From CAYGZM01 sp964354365 (GTDB lineage: Bacteria > Planctomycetota > Phycisphaerae > Sedimentisphaerales > Anaerobacaceae): a stretch of 35,018 nucleotides of DNA. Below the pieces are notes generated by a model. It ran no database searches. It saw only the letters and a program-made list of their open reading frames with translations, and was not told the DNA's origin. The stretch lies in assembly GCA_964354365.1 (NCBI GenBank), contig CAYGZM010000026.1, positions 1 to 35,018 of the forward strand, read 5' to 3'. Positions 1-10,200 of this stretch are shown here, one piece after another. A program made the position numbers and the translations under genes. Numbering within the stretch: the first letter of the stretch is position 1; every line of letters starts with the position of its first letter.

Positions 1-25
1 ACAGTGCTTGGGCGATTGCCCGAAA

Positions 26-187
26 ATACGAAGCACGAAATCCGAAATTCGAAACAATACCAAATGTCCAAAATCCGAATTTCTTCAAAACGATAACGTC
101 AGCACAGGGGGAAAGAACTGTTTTGAATTTGGGTCATTTGCATTTGGGGTTTGTTTCGGATTTCGGTATTCGGATTTCGGGTTTAGT
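26..187. repeat. Degenerate simple repeat forming a long imperfect palindrome
   Basis: The left arm (about 33-105) reads as iterated CGAAATCCGAAA / CCAAATGTCCAAA words. The right arm (about 119-187) is the reverse complement of the same series of words, ending CGGATTTCGGGTTT. Both arms run through the same order: CGAAATCCGAA, GAAACAA, CCAAATG, AATTC and CAAAAC. The segment could fold into a long imperfect hairpin or could be two inverted copies of a short-unit repeat. A translated reading on the + strand is low-complexity (Phe/Gly/Ser) and not a credible protein. It lies just downstream of the beta-helix gene and no other gene is visible in positions 1-257. Confidence 0.7.
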
Positions 188-257
188 TGAGCTTACACGA
201 CTGTCTATACAGCAATATGTCGTAAAACAGTCCTGGGCATCAAACTGAGCTGTGGTA

Positions 258-1730
258 CTAATCCGTTCCGGGTGCTTCGAGATTGTCGCGGGAGATTGCG
301 GCGCCTTTGTCGATGGACAAGCCGCCCGGGTTCACGATGTTGTCGGCGATGAGATTGTCCCTACCGCCTCTGACTACAATGGACGTGGCTTTTTCAGGCG
401 CCTGGCGACGTTCAACAACCGAGCAGCCGGTCACGCGGCAGCGCACCGCATCGGTCAGGCTAATCCCGCGGAACCTGAAATCCAGGACCTGGCAATTTGT
501 AATAGATACATCGCGGCTTTTTCTCACATCGATCGCGCCGCCTGACTGTTCGGAGCCCTGGAAACTGTCCTCGATAATCGTGTTGGAGAGGATCACCCCC
601 TTGCAACGGTCGATCAGAATCCCATCGACTAAGTGCTTTTCCTTGTGGTCGGGGTTCCAGTCGATGGAGTTGTTGGCGGCGATGACGTTGGCTGAGTCTT
701 CGAGCCAGAGGGAATGTTCGGCGGCGGAGTATATGGAGTTGCCGGAGATGGTGACGCCGCGGCAGTCTTTCAAATGGATATTGTGCGTCTGGCTGCCGAT
801 CAGGTTGCCCGTGATAGCGAGCAGGCCGCCGGTCAGGAGGTTCTTGCCGCCGAGGAACCGGATGTTGGCCCCGTTGGGGCTGGGGCCGGCCTGGATGGTG
901 TTGCCGACGATGGTGCCCTCTCTAAATGAGCTTCCGTCCGGGGTCATATCTATCAGGATGTCGGCGGAGCCTTCGAGCTTGTCATCGTAGTTGTACTCGA
1001 TGTCGTTGCCGACAATCTGGAAGTTCCGCATCTGGCCGCCAAGCAGCCGAATCCCAGCAACGGCGTTGTAGCTGATATGACTGTCGGCAATTATGGCCTG
1101 GTGCAGGTTGACCTCGTTGAAGTCGATGCCGACGTGCGTATTGTTATAGATGTGGCAGTGGTCGATTATCAGGTTGCGGTTGCGTTTCACCAACTGGATT
1201 CCGATTTTGCAGCGGCGAATCAGCAGATTGGTCAGCGTCGCCTGCATTGTCTTTTCGAGGCGCAGGCCGATGGACTCCGGGTTCTCGCCCCGAATTTCGA
1301 GACCGGTGATAATCGGCAGCCGCTGGTGCTCCCAGACCTCGTCGCGGACGCTCTGCGGGTCGCCGGTCCCTTCGTGAGTGCCGATGAAGGCAAATGCCGG
1401 GCCGGGACCAGCCATCGTCACACAGGCATCGCCGGTTCCGACCAGCGACAGTCTATCGGTAGTGTTGAGGTCTATGCGGATTGTGCGGGTGAGCCGATAC
1501 TTGCCCCCGGGAAAATATACTGCGCCTGTTCCGGCCTTTACGGCAGCTTCAATTGCGGCCGTATCATCGGTCTTGCCGTCGCCGACCGCCCCGAAATCCT
1601 TGACCGTCGGACCTGTCGCTATAGTCGAAACAACAGGCGTCAAGGTCTCACTTGTGCCTCGCAGCTCAGCAGATATGGTTGAAGCTGTCAGCAACAGTGA
1701 AAGAAACGTCAAAAAACTTGCGCGTAGCAT
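258..1730 (-). CDS. Secreted right-handed parallel beta-helix (pectate-lyase-superfamily) protein
   Basis: This 490-residue protein starts at the ATG at 1730, which has a strong AAAGGAGGT Shine-Dalgarno 7 nt upstream; an upstream in-frame start at 1772 has no such support. Residues 1-21 (MLRASFLTFLSLLLTASTIS) are a signal peptide. The mature N-terminus carries the pectate-lyase-superfamily entry signature VKDFGAVGDGKTDD followed by AVYFPGGKYRLT, as in phage tailspike and polygalacturonase-like beta-helix proteins. The remainder has regularly spaced GN.I / NLI / ISGNSIY turns, expected of stacked helix coils. No catalytic residue can be assigned, so the substrate is unknown; lyase, hydrolase or pure binding roles are all possible. 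It lies 49 bp downstream of the phosphofructokinase gene on the same strand and may be co-transcribed with it, although the functions are not obviously linked. Confidence 0.85.
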   Translation of the reverse strand: MLRASFLTFLSLLLTASTISAELRGTSETLTPVVSTIATGPTVKDFGAVGDGKTDDTAAIEAAVKAGTGAVYFPGGKYRLTRTIRIDLNTTDRLSLVGTGDACVTMAGPGPAFAFIGTHEGTGDPQSVRDEVWEHQRLPIITGLEIRGENPESIGLRLEKTMQATLTNLLIRRCKIGIQLVKRNRNLIIDHCHIYNNTHVGIDFNEVNLHQAIIADSHISYNAVAGIRLLGGQMRNFQIVGNDIEYNYDDKLEGSADILIDMTPDGSSFREGTIVGNTIQAGPSPNGANIRFLGGKNLLTGGLLAITGNLIGSQTHNIHLKDCRGVTISGNSIYSAAEHSLWLEDSANVIAANNSIDWNPDHKEKHLVDGILIDRCKGVILSNTIIEDSFQGSEQSGGAIDVRKSRDVSITNCQVLDFRFRGISLTDAVRCRVTGCSVVERRQAPEKATSIVVRGGRDNLIADNIVNPGGLSIDKGAAISRDNLEAPGTD

Positions 1731-1779
1731 CCTTGCCACCTCCTTTTCCCGGTCTGAATTAGTGAGCACCAAGTACTGT

Positions 1780-2991
1780 TTAGGCTCGCGGACGGCTGCC
1801 CAGGTATTCGGTTTTTGGCAGCTTGCCCACGAGCGGCATTGCGTACTCGACGAATGCCTCGGTCACGCCGTTGCCGTCGGCGTTGATAAACTCATCGGGC
1901 ATAGACTTGGTCTTTTCGGCGACGTTGCAAAGCTCAGTGCGGAACAGCTCGACCGCGTAGTCGGCCCCGTTGGCGATTCGCTTGATGGCCACCGAACCGT
2001 TATCGTGTTTCATCGCCAACTTGACGGCCTCCCGCCCGCATCGCCGGGCCTCATCGACATCGACCGCGGACTGCAGGCCGGCAAAGCTCCTCTGCAGATA
2101 GCCGAACGTGTCGGCCCGGACGCGCTTGACTTTCAACCTGGTCTTTACCTCGGCGGCTAAGAAGTCCGCCAGCGCCCCTGTGCCGGAGAGCTGGATGTTG
2201 CCGTGGGCATCGGTCTCGGCCTGCTCTGCGATTTTCTGGGCCCAGGTCACGCCGTCGGCGTCGCATATCCCCTCGCTGACAGTTATCACGCATCGACCCA
2301 GCTTCTTCATAACGGCATCGACGTCGCCAAGGAACTTCGCCATCGAGACGGGCCTTTCGGGGATATAGACCAAGTGCGGTCCGTCGTCGTCTCTTTGCTT
2401 ACCCAGGGCCGTCGCCGCGGTCAGAAAACCTGCGTGCCTGCCCATAATCACGTCAATCTTCACACCCGGCAGGGCGCGGTTGTCCAAATCGTCGCCCATC
2501 AGGGCGCGGGCCTCGAACAGCGCCGCGGTCCCGAAGCCGGGGCAGTGGTCGGTAACTAAAAGGTCGTTGTCAACAGTCTTGGGGACGTGGAAGGCGCGGA
2601 CGTCGAAGCTCATCTTATCCGCGACCGTGTTAAGGATGTGGGCGGTATTGGCCGAGTCATTGCCGCCGATGTAGAAGAAGTAGCGGATGTTGCGCTTCCT
2701 GAAGACCTCCATAATCTTCGTGCAATATTCTGCGTCGGGCTTGTCCCTGCTGGTGCCGATAGCCGACGACGGGGAGGCCGCCACGACCTCAAGCGTCCCG
2801 GCGGAGAGCTTGCCGAGGTCGATGAACTGGTCCTTGACCATCCCCGCCACCGCGTGAATCGCCCCGTATATGTTCTGGATTTCCGGGTGTTTCTTCGCTT
2901 CTTCGATAACGCCGACCAAGGAGGCGTTAATCACGCCGGTCGGCCCACCCGACTGACCTACTACTGCATTCGCTTTTGGTGCTCCTGCCAT
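1780..2991 (-). CDS. pfp: Diphosphate-dependent 6-phosphofructokinase
   Basis: The product phosphorylates fructose 6-phosphate to fructose 1,6-bisphosphate in glycolysis and is probably cytoplasmic. The N-terminal loop VVGQSGGPTGVINAS matches the phosphate-binding GG motif of the PFK family. The two residues that separate ATP from PPi users are visible: YIGGNDS has Asp where ATP-PFKs have Gly (GGDGS), and VPKTVDND has Lys where E. coli PFK has PGTIDND. Both indicate pyrophosphate use. IMGRHAGFLTA is the conserved substrate-site helix. The length of about 403 residues fits the short PPi-PFK groups. The start is ambiguous: ATG at 2991 lies 11 nt after GGAG, and TTG at 2997 lies 5 nt after it. 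A promoter is visible at 3160-3187. Family assignment is firm; PPi specificity rests on the two motif residues. Confidence 0.92.
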   Translation of the reverse strand: MAGAPKANAVVGQSGGPTGVINASLVGVIEEAKKHPEIQNIYGAIHAVAGMVKDQFIDLGKLSAGTLEVVAASPSSAIGTSRDKPDAEYCTKIMEVFRKRNIRYFFYIGGNDSANTAHILNTVADKMSFDVRAFHVPKTVDNDLLVTDHCPGFGTAALFEARALMGDDLDNRALPGVKIDVIMGRHAGFLTAATALGKQRDDDGPHLVYIPERPVSMAKFLGDVDAVMKKLGRCVITVSEGICDADGVTWAQKIAEQAETDAHGNIQLSGTGALADFLAAEVKTRLKVKRVRADTFGYLQRSFAGLQSAVDVDEARRCGREAVKLAMKHDNGSVAIKRIANGADYAVELFRTELCNVAEKTKSMPDEFINADGNGVTEAFVEYAMPLVGKLPKTEYLGSRPRA

Positions 2992-3159
2992 TTTCAAACT
3001 TGCTCCGTAAAAGACATTTACTGACCAGCGCAGCGTTACGCCTGTTCATGCTGGCGCCTTAAAGCGTCAAATCCAAAAAAGGTTACAGGCCTTGTTTCAT
3101 TTCGGCTCAGCAAATTGTCTCTTTCAGTTGGGCCGGGTGGCCTAAACCACGCGCAGGAT

Positions 3160-3187
3160 ATTATACGGATGCAGGCGAAACGGGCAA
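3160..3187 (-). promoter_or_regulatory. Sigma70-like promoter for the phosphofructokinase gene
   Basis: On the minus strand, TTGCCC (3187-3182) is separated by 16 nt from a perfect TATAAT (3165-3160). It lies between the end of addA and the phosphofructokinase gene, giving a leader of about 150 nt. Confidence 0.6.
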
Positions 3188-3221
3188 GGATAAACAGGAA
3201 ATTGTGCCGATTTCGCCGTTA

Positions 3222-3956
3222 TCAAAGCCGAACTACCACCCGCGGCGTTAGGAAGTACAGGTGTTCTGCGATTGATTCGGCGTTCAGGATTTTGCCGGCG
3301 GCTTTGGCGTAGGCATCTAATTGAGTGCGGTAGAGCTCGGCTCGGTCGAGGGCCTGGCTGGCCGTTATGTTGTCGGTCTTGAAGTCGATGACTACCAGGC
3401 CCTGCGGGGTTTGGATGAGCATGTCAATGATGCCCTGGACGACAATCGTGTCGCGTATCTCGTGAAGCGTGAAGCGTGAAACGTCATTAGCCATCCCCAA
3501 GCTTCGCTTGAGGCTGCCACCCGTCGTCTGTCCTCCGTCATCCATCGTCTGTCGTGCGTCCGAAGGGCTGTGCCATTCGGACGCGGGCAGGGCGAAAGTG
3601 AAGGGCCATTCTCGGTGGACCCGATTCTCGGTGTCAAGGGCGAGTTGGCCGAGGTCGCCCTGGAAAAAGGTCAGTATCGAATCGGTATCGATTCGCCCGG
3701 CGACCGTTGCGCTTAACGCGCCGTCCGCCGCGAGTTCTTCTATTGCCGTTTCAATTGTATCTTTGGTCACGGGGCCGGACAGGTCGAGGGCGGCAATGAC
3801 GAGGTGTGTGGCTGAGCCGAGCAGACGCGAATCGAGCATTCCGGCCCGGCCTGGTTCTGCGGCCGTAAGGCAGGCGGGCCGACGGTCCAACGCTTTGGAG
3901 TAGTCGAATTTTACAAACTCGTCGTTTCGATGCGTAAGCTCGCTGACCGAGGTCTT
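3222..3956 (-). CDS. addA: AddA C-terminal part: PD-(D/E)XK nuclease domain (left of assembly gap)
   Basis: This is the C-terminal part of the helicase-nuclease subunit AddA, separated from the rest by the N run. It begins in the same KTSVSELTHRNDEFVKFD segment that ends the part on the other side of the gap and then continues DYSKALDRRPACLTAAEPG. Nuclease signatures follow: a REWPFTF strand, VVQGIIDM and the catalytic VVIDFKTDN (Asp-x-Lys). If the duplicated 55 bp and the Ns are collapsed (155 nt removed), the frame runs straight through to the upstream part, giving about 1296 residues. The stretch between the REWPFTF strand and VVQGIIDM contains low-complexity sequence read from a simple DNA repeat (about 3465-3570), which looks like an in-frame insertion. 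The stop is at 3222. Confidence 0.9.
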   Translation of the reverse strand, partial: KTSVSELTHRNDEFVKFDYSKALDRRPACLTAAEPGRAGMLDSRLLGSATHLVIAALDLSGPVTKDTIETAIEELAADGALSATVAGRIDTDSILTFFQGDLGQLALDTENRVHREWPFTFALPASEWHSPSDARQTMDDGGQTTGGSLKRSLGMANDVSRFTLHEIRDTIVVQGIIDMLIQTPQGLVVIDFKTDNITASQALDRAELYRTQLDAYAKAAGKILNAESIAEHLYFLTPRVVVRL

Positions 3957-4111
3957 NNNNNNNNNNNNNNNNNNNNNNNNNNNNNNNNNNNNNNNNNNNN
4001 NNNNNNNNNNNNNNNNNNNNNNNNNNNNNNNNNNNNNNNNNNNNNNNNNNNNNNNNAGTCGAATTTTACAAACTCGTCGTTTCGATGCGTAAGCTCGCTG
4101 ACCGAGGTCTT
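3902..4111. other. Scaffold gap (100 N) flanked by an identical 55-bp contig-end overlap
   Basis: Positions 3957-4056 are 100 N. The 55 bases at 3902-3956 are identical to the 55 bases at 4057-4111. Exactly 100 N with an identical 55-base overlap is what a k=55 assembly graph gives when two overlapping contigs are scaffolded without being merged. Removing 155 nt restores the addA reading frame. This feature is an assembly artefact, not biology. Confidence 0.93.
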
Positions 4112-7100
4112 CGCCGGCAGCAGGTGGGCATCGCCGAACCGATACCGCCAGAACAAAGACTCATTGATTATTGATAATTGATTGTTGGTTGTTTCTCGCG
4201 TGCCTTTTGTCCTGCTGTCTTCTGTCGTCCGTCGTCTTTCGTCCTGCGTCCCTCGTGTCCTCTCTGGCGTATCGGGGCGGCGTCTCAACGTTTCGTCTTT
4301 TAGGTTAATGACGAACTGTGAGAGGTCTCTTAGCTCGGCCTGGTCGTGGAATCTGAAGCCGAACAAATTATCGTCGCAGCACTCCGCGGCCAGGCCGGTC
4401 TCAAAGGTATCGTGCAGCGCCTTCTGGTTGGAGAATCCGTAGAGAATCCAGTCCAGAGGGCTTCGGCACGCGCCGAGCAGCCAGGCCGGCAGGGGTCCGC
4501 CGCCAAAATAAAAGCCGTTGGTTACGATTTCCGTGCACGTTTTGCGTTTTTGCGAGGCGGTCAGGATGAGCCGTTCCCTCGCCCGCGTCGTGGCGACGTA
4601 GAGGATCCGCATTTCCTCGGCGAGCGTCGTCGCGAGCCTTGTCTCGGCGATGACCTCGTGCGCCAGCGACCGCAGCTTGCTGTTCGTCCGGCGGTCGATA
4701 ATCTGCAGGCCGAGCGTATCTTCCGCATCGGCGAGGCAATCCGCGGAGATATCCTTCTTATTGAACCTGCTTTCAAGCTCGGCCAAAAAGACGACCGGGA
4801 ATTCGAGGCCCTTGCTCTTATGGACGCTCAGGATACGGACGGCATTGCCGGCGCTGGCTGTCGGCTCGGCAGGGGACCAGTCCTGGCCCGTCTCCTGGAG
4901 TTTCTCGATGAATTCCACAAAACGCCGCAGCGACGGGATGCCGCAGCTCGCGACGAAACCCTCAAACTGGATGGCCCTGTCGTGGAGCTTGAGCAGGTTG
5001 GCCCTGCGCGCCTGGCCGCTCGGCAGGGCCGAGACGAACGACAGGTAATTTGTACCGCGATAGATTCGCCAGATCATATCGGCGATGCTGCCCCGCCGGG
5101 CCGTCGTCCGCCAATGCTCTATCTGGGCGAGTATTTCTGTGATCCTCGCGGCCAGACCGGCGTCGCCGCCGGATTTGGAGTATTCGACAACGGAATTGTA
5201 AAAGCTCCTGTGGTTCGAATTCTTTTTGCCGTGCTGCCTTATCTTTGCCAGCTCGGTATCGCCGACGTTGAAAAACGGACTCCTCAGAACGGCGGCCAGC
5301 TCGATGTCACGCTGAGGATTATCCAGGACCTTCAACAGACACAGCATATCGCTGATTTCCGTGGCCTCGAAATACCCGGCCGTCGCCTCGCAGCTCACCG
5401 GCACGCCGGCCAAGCGGAGCACCTCCACGTAATCGTTGGCCCTTTTGGCCGGCGAGCGCATCAATACGACAATGTCGGGATAGTCAACGTCCCGCATGCA
5501 CTTGTTCTCTTTGTCGTATATCCGGAACTCGGCCCCGCCGGTCTCGGCGCCGACCATTTGCCTGATGCGCCGGGCGACCATAGCCGCCTGACGCCGGCGC
5601 GATGTCACCACGTCCGGGTTCTGGTCGCCGTCGTCCTCTTCCGCTTGTTCGGCATCGGCACCGTCGTCCCTGTTCTTCTCATCGAGTATGTGGAGCTCGA
5701 CGAGCGGTTTGTCGCCGTTATTTCTCGCGGCGTCGGATTCATCCACTGAGGCGGGCTTTAGCTCGGCGGATTCATCGTAGTCAATTTTGGCAAATGGGGC
5801 CGTCATTATGCGGGCGAACAGCCTGTTGACAAAATCGAGGACCCCGGCCGCCGAGCGAAAGTTGGCGTTGAGGTCAACTCGCAGGCCTTTGCCGGTTTTG
5901 GCGCGGCCGGGCGACGCGGGCTTGAGGCGGTCGAGAAATATCTGCGGCTCGGCCCCGCGCCAGGCGTAAATACTCTGCTTGACGTCGCCGACCACGAAGA
6001 GGTTGTCGCCGCTGCTGAGGGCATCGAGTATCGCCTGCTGGATCGGATTGATGTCCTGATATTCATCGACGAATATGTATTTGTATTTGCCCCGAAGCGC
6101 CAAAGCCGTGGCGGAGGGCGCAAGGGCGCCGTCCGGCGTCCGGTCGGCCAGGAGCTTCAAGGCGTAATGCTCGAGGTCGGCGAAGTCCAGGCAGTTCAGC
6201 GCCCGCTTGGCCTGGCCGTAGAGCTGGTCGAATTTCTGAACCAAGTCGATGAGCACGCAGTTCTGGATGCTGACGGCCGGACCGATCCTGTCGAGATAAT
6301 CGGGATTCAGAACCGCCAGGCTTGCGAGCTTGCCGAACGACTCGAACGCCCTGTCCACCGCTTTGTGCATAAGCTCGCCCAGCGCTTTGGGCAGCTCTTT
6401 CGGCTTGTTGAACCTGGGCTTTTGAAATGCCCTTATCCGCTGCGCGCATTCATCCCAGCGGCCGGCGTCCATCAGATCGAGACAATCTGCAACGGGCCGA
6501 ACGAAATCCTCTTCAAACCTGGCGGCCCAGCCGCCGCCGGGGAATTCGTTCTCATAAAGCCTTTTTGCGTGACGGAGCTGCTGGAATATGTCACGCAGCT
6601 TCCCGGCGATGAGCAGCTTCTGTTTTGCGCCGAGTTCGCTCACGGCCGGCTCAACGGCCTGGGCCAGCTGCACCGCCCGTTCGCACCAGTTCCGGCGTGA
6701 AACGACGCCATCGAGAAAATTGCTTAACTGTATGACCCTTGCAAGGAAGCCGTCGTTTGCCCGCAGGTCCCGGCGGCGCAGCAGTTCTTCGAGGCCCCGG
6801 CCCGTTTTGTCCTGCCGCCAGACCCAGTCAACGGCCTTATCGAGGACTTCGGCCTTCAACAACTGGGCCTCGTCGGCGTCGATAACGCTGAAAGTCGGGT
6901 CGAGGTCGGTTTCGTGGAAGTACTGCGTTATGAGCCGTTTGCAGAATGAATGTATCGTGCTGATATCGGCGCCCTGGAGCAGGATGAGCTGATGGCGAAG
7001 GTGCGGGTCGCGCCTCTGCAGAAAGGCGTCTGCCAACTGCTCGGCGATTCGCGAGCGCATCTCCTCGGCGGCCATCTCCGTGAACGTCAGCACGAGCACA

Positions 7101-7267
7101 TTCCGGACCGCGGGGCACGCGGCCTTGTCCGATACGATATTGACGCATCGGCCTGATAGGACCGCCGTCTTGCCCGTGCCCGCCGAGGCCGTCACCAATA
7201 TGTTACTGCCGCGAGCGATAATGGCGCGTTTCTGCTGGTCTGTCCACTTGATCTTCTCTCTATCCAT
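4057..7267 (-). CDS. addA: AddA helicase-nuclease subunit, N-terminal and helicase part
   Basis: AddA works with AddB to unwind and degrade double-strand-break ends up to a Chi-type site and to load RecA. This part has all the UvrD/SF1A helicase motifs: Walker A VTASAGTGKT (residues 25-34), VLTFTEMAAEEM (motif Ia region), FVDEYQD (motif II, near residue 400), GDVKQSIYAWRGAEP (motif III), LNANFRSA (motif IV) and SVHKSKGLEFPVVFLAEL (motif V, near residue 817). VATTRARERL is motif VI. ATG at 7267 overlaps the end of addB by 8 nt and follows GGAGGGGGCG, so translation is probably coupled to addB. Near the gap (about 4170-4270) is a repetitive Arg/Thr/Glu-rich stretch, then NNQLSIINES, encoded by simple repeats and probably an insertion. 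The gene continues into the C-terminal part across the assembly gap. Confidence 0.95.
4165..4268. repeat. Simple-repeat tract inserted in the addA coding region
   Basis: On the + strand the tract contains TTGATAATTGATTG-type words (about 4164-4190) followed by iterated GTCYTGC / GTCGTC / TTTCGTCC words (about 4205-4265). In the addA frame it encodes a hydrophilic Arg/Thr/Glu-rich run with no helicase or nuclease motif. A related tract, rich in GTCGTCTGTCCTCCGTC-type words, lies at about 3520-3562 in the same gene. Both keep the reading frame open. Confidence 0.6.
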
Positions 7268-10200
7268 CGCCCCCTCCGATCTTTTCGATCACTTTGGGTT
7301 TGCCGAGCGACTCCAGCAGGCTGTAGTCGTTTATCTGCCAGTCGAATCGGCAGACGGGCTTGTACTTGCACTTGCCGCACGGCGAGTCCGTGCCGATTCT
7401 GTATGGTCGGATGTCGATTTTGCCCGCGAGAATGTCCCCAGCCAATTGAATCACTCTCTGCTCGGCAAATCTCAGCACTGACTCGAAGTCACGCGGTTTA
7501 AGGGCCGCACTTATCGCGTAATTGCCGTACTGCTCGCCTTTGGCATTTACAAAGAAGCTGTAGAATCTGCTCCATCCGCCGGCGGCGTTGTCCAACTGCC
7601 GGTAAAATTCCCCGTTGAATATACCCTTGGCCTTGTAATTGAAAACATCCTTTCCCTCCGCCAGCTCACCGAGCGTAGCGCTCTGCGGCCCGACTTCCAC
7701 CGGCATATAGAAGGCGCCGACGACCTGCCGGGCTATGTCCCGGCCGCCGGACGTATTGCGTACTGCGAGCATGTAGATCGGAAGCTGCATGTCCAGGCCG
7801 TGGTAGAAGCTCATCCAGCTAAATGTTCTGGCTCGGCGTTTGTAGTCGAAGACAATAGCGATTTCCTCGCCGTCTGACTTTGCAACGTCGAGCCGGTCGA
7901 TCTTGCCGCTCAAAGACAGTACCCGGCCGTCCGGAAGGGCAAGCTCATAATCGCCGAGCGTGTCACCGGCATCCTTGGCCCGGCCAAATGAGACCTCCGA
8001 GAGCATCGGCTCGAAGCAGCCCGCCCGTATCATTTGCGCGACGGCAGGTGCGCAGTCGGCAAGGACCTCGCCGGCGTTGTCAATGATGAACGTGTTGTGA
8101 AGGCCGTGACGCACAAAGTTCGACAGGAACGCATCCTCGGCGATGAGCCTGGAAATCTCCTCTCTTAGAATTTCGACAAGCCGCTCGTCCGCGACTGTCC
8201 CGAAATCCAGTTCCAGGGTCTTGACCCGCTTTAGCCAGGCGTCCAAGGCCCTGTGGTAGAAGCTGCCCAAGTCCAGCGGCTCGAATTTGAATTCCTGCCG
8301 TTCCTTCAGCTCGAGCACGTATCTTGCGAAGTGCTGATACGGACAGGCGGCGAAAGTGCTCAGGGCGGTCGCCGAGCTGTTCAACTGTCGGCCAAAAAAC
8401 TCGCCGACCACTTCGCCGTTCAATTCCGCCCGGTTGTCGTAATTCAAAGCGGAAAGTACCGCCGAGCCGACGCCCGCAAGCTGCTCGTCCGCGCAAATAT
8501 CGTCGAGCAACTTGTCGAGTTGGGCCTTATCGGTTGCCTGCGGCGTCAGGGTGTCCCTTCCCAGCCGGCTGCAGAGCAGGTCAGTAAGCTCAGCCGAGTT
8601 GTGAACAGCCTCAATATCGTCCTGCTCGCCTGCAATCGATTCTTCAGCGAGGTCTTCGAACATCGATTCGAGCTGGGCGACAAACTGCGAGCGAGGCACG
8701 CCGCTGCCCTTCTCGTCAATCGCCGGATATGTTACGTACAAGAGCTCGGAAGGTCGCGTAAAAGCGATGTAGGCCAGGTACCGCCGTTCGGCGAGCGTTC
8801 GATCCGTACCGGCGGCCAGTGGGAAATCGGCTGACTCGGCGACATCGCGGTCTTCATCGGTCAATATGCCGGTCGAGCCGACCGGGACGGGAAACTGCCT
8901 TTGAGTGGCGCCTATCAGAAAGACAGCCTTGAGGTCGGGGTGCCGGCTGCGCTCGATGGAGCCGACGAGCACCTGGTCCAGTCTCGGCGGAATAAAGGCG
9001 AGCGTCAACTGTGAAAACGCCGAGTTGATAATCGCCAGGTAGTCCTCGGCGGTCATAGACGCCCCGGCAAAGACCTCGCCAAGCTCATCGAAGACATCCA
9101 CGAGCTTGCTGTAGAACTGCCGATGCTCCTCGATGACTGCATTGTCGCCCCGGCGTTCAGCCTGTTCAATCCAGCCGGCGACTGTATCGGCGACCTTGAG
9201 TGTCTCTATAAAATCAAAGACCGCCTGCGTGAATTCACCGACGCCAATCCTATTTTCCGGATTGTCCGCCGGGCAAAGCCGGTTTCGCAGCTCGCTCAAC
9301 GGCCTGACGACATTCTCTCTGATCTGGTTTATCCGCTCTTCGTCGAAGTCGGCATTGTCCGGGCCTGCAAAACACCATTGCTTATCGCTTTGCCAATCGG
9401 CGCCGCTTATGCCGAAGGCAAGGCAGTAATTCTCCAGCACGTCCACGTCGAATCGCTCTATTGGCACAAGGTCGGTCTTGAGGTATGCAAAGACGTCGCT
9501 GTTGGAAAAATCCCCCGCAGCCGCCTGCAAGGCCGAGCAAATAAGCCCAACCACCGGATGCTGGTTCAACGGTCTGCGTTTATCGATGAAGAACGGCACG
9601 GCGTAATCGTTGAAGTACGCCTCAATGTAGTGCTGATAGCGCTCGATGTCCGAGGCGATAACAGCAATGTCCCGGTATCGGTAGTCCTTCCGCCTGACCA
9701 GATCGAGTATCCGCCTTGCGACGAACCGGACCTCCGCCCGCTCGTTGGGGGCCGATATGACGCGGACGCTGTCGCCGGCGGCGATTCTGGACGGTTCGTC
9801 CTCGGATGCGCAGCTTTCAATGTGCGCAAGCTGCCGACAAGCGGAAAACCTCACCGCCTGCTTGAGAATCACCGGCTCGGCCAACGGCAGTTTGGATTGT
9901 CTTATCGTCTCGACAAGGTCGGCGTAGGTGCGCTGCGTCGGGTAGAAAAGCCCGGCGGGGTCGATGGCCTCGACGTTCGGATTTGCCGGGTCAATTTCGG
10001 ATGGGTCAAGGCACAACGCTATTTGCGAATCCTCGACTGCTTTGAGCAGCCCGGCGAGGATTGCAAGCTCGCTCATCGTGAAGCCTGCAAAGCCATCGAC
10101 CCATAGCTTGGCGCCTCTTACGAAGTCCGCCTCCGCCACGGCCCGGCAGGCGCGGGCCAGTTGAGCGTCCGGGTCGAGGAACCTGCCCTCGATGAATTTC

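Noticed and set aside
4346..5749. 467-codon open frame on the + strand inside addA
   Set aside because: It is antisense to the conserved helicase motifs of addA, is rich in Arg/Gly/Ala and has no recognisable domain; GC-rich shadow.
9123..10106. 327-codon open frame on the + strand inside addB
   Set aside because: Antisense to addB, which is unmistakable; no independent start signal or family features.
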